NCBI GenBank assembly: GCA_903930225.1
Contig: CAIYXV010000098.1
Location: 1 to 35,772 of the forward strand
Source of the DNA: an uncultured bacterium
GTDB lineage: Bacteria; Margulisbacteria; WOR-1; XYC2-FULL-46-14; WPAF01
Reading direction: 5' to 3'
Length of the DNA: 35,772 nt
Shown: in pieces, positions 14,392-20,530 of the stretch
Layout of the letters: each line of letters opens with the position of its first letter
How positions within the stretch are numbered: position 1 is the stretch's first letter
Notes under the pieces: model-generated
What the model saw: the letters and a program-made list of their open reading frames with translations, nothing else
Told to the model about the DNA's origin: nothing
The model's database searches: none
Translations under genes and position numbers: made by a program

Positions 14392-14460
14392 GCCATTTCA
14401 TATCTTAAAGGTTTTCCCGGCTTTACCAGCGGCGGTTGCTCCAGCGGCTGGCCCCACTGA
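14392..14460 (+). pseudogene. Possible remnant of a cysteine/glycine-rich C-terminal tail
   Basis: Directly after the TAA at 14389-14391 the same frame stays open for 22 codons and ends SGGCSSGWPH before TGA. Its 18-mer at 14426-14443 matches the fmdB tail at 14006-14023 with one mismatch (CCAGCGGCGGYTGCTCCA). This may be a fragment of a second FmdB-like gene or a lost end of the 14101 gene. The evidence is thin and the match could be chance in G+C-rich codons. Confidence 0.25.
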
Positions 14461-14531
14461 CCTAAAATATTTTTCGCTCCTTACAAGTTTTTAACCGACC
14501 GCCCCGATATACTTTATGGAGGACGATTTAA

Positions 14532-14753
14532 ATGGGAGAATTTTCTTTTCCGGGGACCGCGAGCGGTTTATACGGAACTTACAATTTATTAAACCAGGGG
14601 GCGACGATCACTGACGTAAAAGGAAAAGTCGTGGTCTCCAGTAAAGGCAAAGAGAGCATACTCGATCTTTCTGATCCCAAACTGCTTGAGCAATTGCAAA
14701 GCATAAACGGCCACATTGAGGTCATCCCGCACGAGATAAAGCTGACGGTCTGA
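14532..14753 (+). CDS. Hypothetical 73-residue protein
   Basis: Not recognised. The ATG is preceded by GGAGG at good distance and by TATACT (14508-14513). The sequence begins MGEFSFPGTASGLYGTYNLL, then shows a beta-like segment (ATITDVKGKVVVSSKGKES) and LSDPKLLEQLQSINGHIEVI. There is no membrane segment, signal peptide or cysteine. It may be a small cytoplasmic protein. It is one of two unknown genes placed between coaBC and priA, which are adjacent in many genomes. Confidence 0.6.
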   Translation: MGEFSFPGTASGLYGTYNLLNQGATITDVKGKVVVSSKGKESILDLSDPKLLEQLQSINGHIEVIPHEIKLTV

Positions 14754-14795
14754 CCATAGGATCAAAATAACGCCTTTGGAAACTATCTTTGAGAA

Positions 14796-14864
14796 CCCCA
14801 GACTAAAGTCTGGGGAATATTTGGAAATTTTCCCTTCGGGAATTCCCCACACTTTAGTGTGGGG
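14796..14864. repeat. Double-hairpin repeat family B, copy 2
   Basis: CCCCAGACTaAAGTCTGGGG (14796-14815) and CCCCACACTTTAGTGTGGGG (14845-14864) are two perfect hairpins. A small hairpin TTCCC-ttc-GGGAA (14830-14842) lies between them. The first hairpin and the following GAATATTT are nearly identical to copy 1 at 8001. It lies between the 73-residue gene and priA and holds no coding sequence. Confidence 0.88.
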
Positions 14865-14887
14865 TGCATTATGCAACAACCCCCTCT

Positions 14888-14919
14888 GATAACCTGATAT
14901 CCGGATAATCTGATATACT
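14888..14919 (+). promoter_or_regulatory. Tandem 16-bp repeat containing the priA -10 box
   Basis: GATAACCTGATATCCG (14888-14903) is followed directly by GATAATCTGATATACT (14904-14919). The second unit ends in TATACT (14914-14919), 6 nt before the priA ATG, with no Shine-Dalgarno sequence. This is probably a leaderless promoter; the duplication may be an operator or simply slippage. Confidence 0.4.
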
Positions 14920-14925
14920 ATCCGC

Positions 14926-16953
14926 ATGTACGCCGAGATCGTCCTCTCACGGGCAACCCCCCAGTTAGACCGGATCTACCATTACCGGGTCCCGGATGAA
15001 CTGCTAAATCAGCTAAAGGTCGGCCATCAGGTATCGATCCCGTTCGGCAGGAGCGCCACCGTCGGGTATGTGGTTGGTTTCACCGAAAAGCCGGGCATTC
15101 ACGAATCGTTGATCAAAAACATCGAAGGCATTAAAGCGGAAGTACCTTTGTTTACCGAGAACTCGCTTATCCTTGCAAAATGGATGGCAGAATACTACGG
15201 CTGTTTTTTTATCTCCGCATTAAGGGCGGTTATGCCGCCCGGGACCGCGGGAAAAGAAAAAAGAACCTCACCCCTTTCTTCTCCGCCTTCGGCGAAGAAT
15301 TCATTCCCCTCTCCATCTTTGATGGAGAGGGGTGCAGGGGTGAGGAATTCTTCCCTCACTCTTACCACTCACCAGCAAAATGCGCTGGACTCAATTATCG
15401 GATCGGTAAATAAAGGGCAGAAAGAGACTTTTCTCCTTTACGGAGTAACGGGTTCTGGAAAAACCGAGATCTATATCCGATCGATCGCTCATGCGTTGAG
15501 CAAAGGGCGGGGATCGATCATGATGGTGCCGGAGATCAGCCTGACCGCCCAGCTGATCCGGCGGTTCAAAGAGAGATTTACAGACCAGATCGCAGTCCTG
15601 CACAGCAACCTGACCGCCAAGCAGAGAGAGACGGAATGGATGAGGATCGCCCGGGGAGACGCCTTAATCGTGCTCGGCGCGCGGTCCGCCGTTTTTGCTC
15701 CGGTCAAAGACCCGGCGCTTATCATTCTCGACGAAGAATACGAAACGACCTATAAACAGGAAAAGAACCCCCGCTACCACGCCCGCGAAGTCGCGGAACA
15801 GCTCAACGCGACCATCGTGCTTGGTTCCGCCACCCCGTCGATCGAAACATATTATAAAGCGCAAACTGGTGTATACCAATTGGCGTCCCTTCCCGAAAGG
15901 ATCGACCGCCGCCCGCTCCCGCCGGTCGAGCTGGTCGATATGCGAAACGAAAGCGGACGGGTGCTTTCAGAAAAGCTCCAGCAGGAAATAACCGAAACTC
16001 TTTCCCGGGAAGAAAAAGTGATCCTCTTTTTAAACCGCCGCGGATATTTTACTTTTTCGATCTGCAAAGGATGCGGGCACGTTTTAGAATGCCCTCAATG
16101 CTCCGTCTCTCTCGTCTACCACTCCGATGACAAAAAGCTTCGCTGCGGCCATTGTGATTATACCTCCGAGGCGAAATTGATCTGCCCCAAATGCCATAAC
16201 GCTTCGATGGGATTTTTTGGCACCGGCACGCAGAGGATCGAGAAAGAAGTGTCGGAAGCGTATGCCAGCGCTAAGATCGTCCGCTGGGACCGCGACTCGG
16301 TCATAAAAAAAGGCTCGCATGAAATGATCTTTGCCGCGTTCGCCGAAGGCAACGCCAATGTGCTGATCGGGACGCAGATGGTGACCAAGGGGCTGGATAT
16401 CGCATCAGTTACACTGGTGGGCGTGGTCTCCGCGGACACTTCCCTCAACCTGCCCGATTTCCGGGCGGCGGAGCGGACGTTCCAGCAGATCACCCAGGTG
16501 GCGGGGCGCGCGGGAAGGCATCACCTGCCGGGAAAGGTAATCATCCAGTCACTCAACCCTGATCATTACGCTTTAAGATACGCGCTCACCCACGATTACG
16601 ACGGATTTTACAGGGAAGAGATCGAATTCAGGAAGGCTCTTTTTTATCCTCCGTTCAGCCGGCTGATCAATATCGTTTTCGCAAGTAAAAATGAACCGAA
16701 GCTGATCGAGATCGCAAATAAAATCGCAAAAGGGCTGGACCGGTTTTTGGAGGGAAAAGGGAACAAGCATATCGTGCTCGGCCCGGCCAAAGCGCCAATC
16801 TCAAAACTGCGGGGTCAATACAGATACCAGATACTTGTAAAAGCGGAAGATATCGAACCGGCAAGACAAAAACTGTTCGACCATCTTAAGAAAGCCAATT
16901 ACCCGTCGGACATCAGGATCACCGTTGATGTTGATCCGATAAACCTGCTATAA
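14926..16953 (+). CDS. priA: Primosomal replication helicase PriA with an in-frame palindromic insertion
   Basis: PriA recognises stalled forks and restarts replication. The N-terminal 3'BD domain opens with YAEIVLSRATPQLDRIYHY. The helicase core has Walker A GVTGSGKTE (residues 173-181) and a Walker B variant DEEY (269-272) where most PriA proteins have DEEH. The zinc-binding region includes CKGCGHVLECPQC, CGHCDY and CPKCHN. The later helicase motifs are IGTQMVTKGLD and QVAGRAGR. At 675 residues it is of normal length. Residues about 114-140 are encoded by a nested palindrome (15266-15345) between the DNA-binding part and the helicase core. A family A repeat overlaps its stop codon. Confidence 0.95.
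   Translation: MYAEIVLSRATPQLDRIYHYRVPDELLNQLKVGHQVSIPFGRSATVGYVVGFTEKPGIHESLIKNIEGIKAEVPLFTENSLILAKWMAEYYGCFFISALRAVMPPGTAGKEKRTSPLSSPPSAKNSFPSPSLMERGAGVRNSSLTLTTHQQNALDSIIGSVNKGQKETFLLYGVTGSGKTEIYIRSIAHALSKGRGSIMMVPEISLTAQLIRRFKERFTDQIAVLHSNLTAKQRETEWMRIARGDALIVLGARSAVFAPVKDPALIILDEEYETTYKQEKNPRYHAREVAEQLNATIVLGSATPSIETYYKAQTGVYQLASLPERIDRRPLPPVELVDMRNESGRVLSEKLQQEITETLSREEKVILFLNRRGYFTFSICKGCGHVLECPQCSVSLVYHSDDKKLRCGHCDYTSEAKLICPKCHNASMGFFGTGTQRIEKEVSEAYASAKIVRWDRDSVIKKGSHEMIFAAFAEGNANVLIGTQMVTKGLDIASVTLVGVVSADTSLNLPDFRAAERTFQQITQVAGRAGRHHLPGKVIIQSLNPDHYALRYALTHDYDGFYREEIEFRKALFYPPFSRLINIVFASKNEPKLIEIANKIAKGLDRFLEGKGNKHIVLGPAKAPISKLRGQYRYQILVKAEDIEPARQKLFDHLKKANYPSDIRITVDVDPINLL
15266..15352. 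repeat. Nested palindromic element inserted in frame in priA
   Basis: Outer arms CCTCACCCC (15266-15274) and GGGGTGAGG (15337-15345) enclose a perfect 12-bp stem, CCCCTCTCCATC / GATGGAGAGGGG (15306-15332, loop TTT). They also enclose a smaller hairpin around CGCCttCGGCG. GAAGAATTC (15294-15302) also recurs inverted as GAATTCTTC (15344-15352). In the priA frame it encodes SPSLMERGAGVR and flanking residues without a stop. Its form resembles the protein-coding palindromic elements known from Rickettsia and similar elements elsewhere. Confidence 0.85.
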
Positions 16954-17078
16954 ATCCGAATAACCGAAATCCGAATTCCGAACAATGTATTCCTCACTTT
17001 GTTCGGAATTTATTGATTTAATGCACAAAGCGCACAATGTTCGGATTTAGGATTTGGGATTTAGGAATTTAGGATTTA
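16952..17078 (+). repeat. Stop-codon-abutting palindromic repeat family A, copy 4
   Basis: About 127 bp; its first bases are part of the priA stop codon. The 5' arm runs AAATCCGAATAACCGAAATC. The core has GTATTCCTCACTTTGTTCGG, AATTTATTGATTTAA, then TGCACAAAGCGCACAATGTT. The 3' arm is TTCGGATTTAGGATTT-like and longer than in other copies. The def -10 box begins 4 bp after it. Confidence 0.88.
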
Positions 17079-17081
17079 TGT

Positions 17082-17087
17082 TATAAT
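17082..17087 (+). promoter_or_regulatory. Candidate -10 box of a leaderless def transcript
   Basis: TATAAT lies 8 nt before the def ATG, with TTCCCCAA in between and no ribosome binding site. No clear -35 is seen; upstream is the repeat arm. Confidence 0.45.
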
Positions 17088-17095
17088 TTCCCCAA

Positions 17096-17593
17096 ATGCG
17101 GTTAAAGATAATCCAGCTGCCGAATCCGATCTTAAGAAAGAAGGCGAAATCGATCGCCAAGGTCGACGCCCGGATCCATAAGCTTATCGGAAACATGATC
17201 GAAACCCTGCACGCCGCCCCCGGGGTCGGCCTCGCCGCCCCGCAGGTAGGAGAAAGCATCCGGCTGATCGTGATTGACATCGGCGAAGGCGCCTTTGCCG
17301 TGGTCAATCCGAAAATAAAAAAAAGAAGCCGCGCCACGCAAACTTTTGACGAAGGATGCTTAAGCATGCTCGGATTGGTCGGGACGGTCATCCGTCCATC
17401 AAAAGTAACAGTCGAGGGGCTCGACAAGAACGGGGAAAAGATCACGATCGAGGCCGAAGGTTTTCTGGCAACCGTGCTCCAGCATGAGATCGACCATCTT
17501 GATGGGATTATGTTCGTCGACCATATCGAAGACAAATCGCTCATCCGCCTGGTCACTAAAAAAGAGGAAGAAGACAAGCAGGAGCTTATATGA
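17096..17593 (+). CDS. def: Peptide deformylase
   Basis: Removes the formyl group from nascent N-terminal methionine. All three metal-site motifs are present: GVGLAAPQVG, EGCLS with the metal-binding cysteine, and QHEIDHLDG with both histidines and the catalytic glutamate. At 165 residues it has a usual length. It follows priA, separated by a family A repeat. Its stop overlaps, as ATGA, the start of a fragment that begins exactly like Fmt, the enzyme that adds the formyl group. This shows the ancestral def-fmt order. Confidence 0.97.
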   Translation: MRLKIIQLPNPILRKKAKSIAKVDARIHKLIGNMIETLHAAPGVGLAAPQVGESIRLIVIDIGEGAFAVVNPKIKKRSRATQTFDEGCLSMLGLVGTVIRPSKVTVEGLDKNGEKITIEAEGFLATVLQHEIDHLDGIMFVDHIEDKSLIRLVTKKEEEDKQELI

Positions 17594-17664
17594 AAATCAT
17601 TTTCATGGGCACCCCGCCCGTTCGGGCCTTCCCCCTCCGCCTAGCAGCCGCCGCCGGGATTTAA
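17590..17664 (+). pseudogene. fmt: Truncated 5' fragment of methionyl-tRNA formyltransferase
   Basis: A 24-codon frame starts in the ATGA that ends def. Its first nine residues, MKIIFMGTP, are the canonical Fmt N-terminus; the sequence then departs into a low-complexity stretch and hits TAA. A small palindrome (GCCCGttCGGGC, 17616-17627) starts right where Fmt similarity ends, and a perfect 14-bp palindrome GGGATTTAAATCCC lies at 17655-17668. The intact fmt is at 28429-29358, and both share the 12-mer ATGGGCACCCCG (17605-17616; 28444-28455). This looks like the remains of fmt at its ancestral site next to def. The bases to 17732 carry no recognisable gene. Confidence 0.7.
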
Positions 17665-17732
17665 ATCCCCGCCGGCAAAATGGGAACCGCCCTCCAATTC
17701 AAAGAGATCCCGCTTTGGCAATAAAATAGTGG

Positions 17733-17738
17733 TAGAAT
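17733..17738 (+). promoter_or_regulatory. Candidate -10 box of the histidine kinase gene
   Basis: TAGAAT lies 6 nt before the ATG at 17745 with no ribosome binding site. A TTGGCA at 17715-17720 is too close to be a normal -35. Confidence 0.35.
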
Positions 17739-17744
17739 AAAATC

Positions 17745-19685
17745 ATGGAAGAGCTGTTTAAACAGACCATCGTACTAAGATCGGGGATGCTATATAATAT
17801 CACTATATCGGCCTTGATCTTTGTGGTGTGCTTATATTGCGCGCTCTCGATCATCCTAAAAACAAGAAGGACCCCTCAAAACCGTTCCTTCGCGGATTTC
17901 CTCCTGCTTCTGGGACTTTATTTTTTCATCCATGGGCTGGCCAATTTATTCGCCTGGTACGGGCTGACCTCATTTTACAAGAACCTCGACATATTTCTCC
18001 GTCTTGCTATCGTGCTGCAAGTCGTTCCACTGGCGTTCTGCCTTTTCAGTTCGATCTCGGAAAAAGAATCTTCAGTCTTTATCCCGACCTTTTTGCTGGG
18101 GATCCTTTCACTTGTGTTCTTCATGGTCTCCCTGTTTGATCGGGGCAGCATAGCTTACAGCTACTGGGGCCTCCATTTTTCGCTCGGGGTCTGGTCGGCC
18201 GGCGCTTATCTTGTCTTTGTTCTTTTCCCGATCGCGGGGACCTATGCTTATCTCATGATCTTAAAGATCAAAAAATCCGAGAACATCTTGATCCCGCTTT
18301 CCGTATTCATTTATATTTTGCTTGAAACGACTCAGCATCTCACCGCAACCTCTGATTGGTCCATATTATTATATCGATTGATCTATCTTCTGGTGGCGTC
18401 TGCCGGATATCTGTATTTTATAGACGAAGAGATCAAAAGCCAGGAGTTCATCCCGGTCGGAGCGCTCGCCCCCTCAAAACCCAAACTGCGCTTTCCCTTT
18501 TTTACCAAACTGCTGTTCCTGTTAATTTTAATCTCGGTGATACCGATTGTGATTTCCTCTTTTCTCATGCTGTTCACCTTCAGAGAGGTCATCGATCTTT
18601 ACATATATAAGCCGCTTTTCTGGGGAATGAAGGCCAGCCGGGAGCAGTTCATGACCGCTCTCACCAATGCCCAGTTCCAGACCTTTTTCCTGATGTCTAT
18701 TACCGTAATACTGGTTATTATCGCCGCTGCGATCATTTCCTTCAGCATCGCTCAGTCTTTAAGAAGGATCGGAAAAGGGATGGAACGGATATCCAGCGGG
18801 GACTTCAGCTTCCGGATCTTGCAGGAAAGCAACGATGAGATCGGCGATCTGGTCGTCTACTTCAATAACATGTCCGCCGAGATAAAACGGGCGCGCGACA
18901 TACTTGAGAACTGGAACCAGCAGCTCGACGCCGAGGTTAAAAAGAAGACCCGGCAGCTTAAAGAAGCCTATGAACAGTTGATCTCGCTCGACAAGCTCAA
19001 GACTGAATTTGTCTCGATGGTATCCCATGAATTGCGCACTCCTCTCACCAATATCGAGAATTTTGTAAGCCTGTTCGCGGACGGCATCCTGGGACCGGTG
19101 ACCGAAGAGCAAACAAAATCCTTAAAGACCATAAGTACCGCCAACCATAAAGAGCTGGCGCTGGTCAACCGGCTCCTCAATTTCTCGGACATGGAATCAG
19201 GCAAATTCTTTATCACCAAGGAACCGCAGGAGATGAACAAGATAATCCAAAGTGTTTTGGACAATTTAAGCGAGAAGATCAAAGAAAAGGGGGTTAAAGT
19301 AACCCTGAAACTTGATGCTCAAAACGACCGGTTCGCCGGGGACAAAGAAAAGATCTCCTTTGCCGTTCAGGACATCCTCGATAACGCCGTCAAGTTCTCG
19401 CCTGAATCGCCCCGGATAACGATCGAGACCAAAAACCGGGAGGAGCAATTGGAGATCAATATCTCGGACAATGGGATCGGCCTACCCGTCGATAAACTTG
19501 AGAACATCTTCGAAAAGTTTTATCAGGTCGATAGCAGCTGGACCAGAAATTTCGGGGGGACCGGCTTGGGCCTGGCGGTGGCAAAGGACATAATCCAGTC
19601 ACACGAAGGCACGATCCGGGCTGAATCCGAAGGCGAGGGACGGGGTACGACCATCAAGATATCGCTGCCGCTTATCCTCGCTTGA
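17745..19685 (+). CDS. Membrane-bound sensor histidine kinase
   Basis: The 646 residues start with about seven hydrophobic helices over roughly residues 15-230. A cytoplasmic linker and a second pair of helices follow (LLFLLILISVIPIVISSFLM near 255 and FFLMSITVILVIIAAAIISF near 310). A HAMP domain (SLRRIGKGMERISSGDFSF), a coiled linker and a HisKA domain with SHELRTPL (His428) come next. The HATPase_c domain shows DILDNAVKFSP, ISDNGIGLP, IFEKFYQVD and GGTGLGLAVAK. It is a complete kinase with an unusual two-part membrane sensor. It converges on the pilus operon, whose first gene is a receiver-only response regulator, so that regulator is the obvious candidate partner. It directly follows the fmt fragment. 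Confidence 0.93.
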   Translation: MEELFKQTIVLRSGMLYNITISALIFVVCLYCALSIILKTRRTPQNRSFADFLLLLGLYFFIHGLANLFAWYGLTSFYKNLDIFLRLAIVLQVVPLAFCLFSSISEKESSVFIPTFLLGILSLVFFMVSLFDRGSIAYSYWGLHFSLGVWSAGAYLVFVLFPIAGTYAYLMILKIKKSENILIPLSVFIYILLETTQHLTATSDWSILLYRLIYLLVASAGYLYFIDEEIKSQEFIPVGALAPSKPKLRFPFFTKLLFLLILISVIPIVISSFLMLFTFREVIDLYIYKPLFWGMKASREQFMTALTNAQFQTFFLMSITVILVIIAAAIISFSIAQSLRRIGKGMERISSGDFSFRILQESNDEIGDLVVYFNNMSAEIKRARDILENWNQQLDAEVKKKTRQLKEAYEQLISLDKLKTEFVSMVSHELRTPLTNIENFVSLFADGILGPVTEEQTKSLKTISTANHKELALVNRLLNFSDMESGKFFITKEPQEMNKIIQSVLDNLSEKIKEKGVKVTLKLDAQNDRFAGDKEKISFAVQDILDNAVKFSPESPRITIETKNREEQLEINISDNGIGLPVDKLENIFEKFYQVDSSWTRNFGGTGLGLAVAKDIIQSHEGTIRAESEGEGRGTTIKISLPLILA

Positions 19686-19690
19686 ACCGA

Positions 19691-20530
19691 TCAGATGGAA
19701 ATTCTCAGTTCTTTCTTTATCCTGCCTTTCTGTAAGATGACCCGGTTATCCCCTATCTCTATCACGGTATAACCGTTGACCGTTCCGCCTTTGGTCACGA
19801 TCTTATCGTTTATCAGCGCCATTTTTGATGACTTGACGGAAAATATTCCCTGAAGTTTTATCGCTTCCGGAGTGACCACGCGCGTGATCACCGGCGCTGC
19901 CGCCGGCGCCGCCGCCGGCAAGTTCTTTTTGGAATAAAATGGATTAGCAGAAGAAGCTGCGTATTCTTTTGGCTTAGCTGCGGATGCCGCTCTTATCGCC
20001 TCCGGAAGAACAAATACTGATATTGCCATCTGGACCGAAATCCCGCCCGATCCGGCGGCCGGCGTCTGTATGTTCAAATTATCGATGCGGACGGCGGTAG
20101 GCAGGTGCTTTAGCTGAGAAAGATATCTATCAAACGAAGAAAACGTGGTCGCGAACCTAAGGTCGATTGAAAGCCTTTTATAATTATTTTCGGTCACGAT
20201 ATTCTTTACCTGTATAAGGTCATAATCGATCTTGATGCCCTTGCCCGCCTGCGCCACGATCTGGTCTATTACCCTCGGGATCTCTTTATCGGTCGGTATC
20301 TTTGCCTTCAGGATGGCCAGCTCTTTCTCGAATTTTTTCTGTTCCGCCGGCCCTCCCGTGGAAAAGGTCTCATTGCCCGTGATGGTTTTTATCTGCGATC
20401 TCATCCTTGTGATATTTTTTCTTAAGTTCGCGACCACTTGTTTCTTGGGAGCGATCAGAATGCCATATATGAGCAGGCCCAGCACCAGGGCCAAAACCAC
20501 GGTCGCTATTTTTATTATGTTTTCTTTCAT
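19691..20530 (-). CDS. PilO-PilP fusion protein (type IV pilus alignment subcomplex)
   Basis: The 279-residue protein has a short cytoplasmic N-terminus, one membrane helix (ATVVLALVLGLLIYGILIA), a coiled coil, and a PilO-type ferredoxin-like domain (LKAKIPTDKEIPRVIDQI, then YKRLSIDLRFATTFSSFDRYLSQL). An alanine-rich linker follows. The last 80 residues resemble PilP/GspC homology domains: LQGIFSVKSSKMALINDKIV, GGTVNGYTVIEIGDNRVILQ and KGRIKKELRI. In most bacteria PilO and PilP are separate, PilP being a lipoprotein that links the inner-membrane platform to the secretin. Here the PilP part would be tethered through PilO. It follows PilM-PilN directly (TAGATG). Confidence 0.82.
   Translation of the reverse strand: MKENIIKIATVVLALVLGLLIYGILIAPKKQVVANLRKNITRMRSQIKTITGNETFSTGGPAEQKKFEKELAILKAKIPTDKEIPRVIDQIVAQAGKGIKIDYDLIQVKNIVTENNYKRLSIDLRFATTFSSFDRYLSQLKHLPTAVRIDNLNIQTPAAGSGGISVQMAISVFVLPEAIRAASAAKPKEYAASSANPFYSKKNLPAAAPAAAPVITRVVTPEAIKLQGIFSVKSSKMALINDKIVTKGGTVNGYTVIEIGDNRVILQKGRIKKELRISI

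Noticed and set aside
4521-17078. CRISPR array or insertion sequence as an explanation for the dispersed repeats
   Set aside because: The copies are single, kilobases apart, without spacers, and no cas gene, transposase or terminal target duplication is seen.
17680-17724. A 14-codon frame (MGTALQFKEIPLWQ) between the fmt fragment and the kinase gene
   Set aside because: No ribosome binding site, no similarity to later parts of Fmt that I can see, and too short to support.
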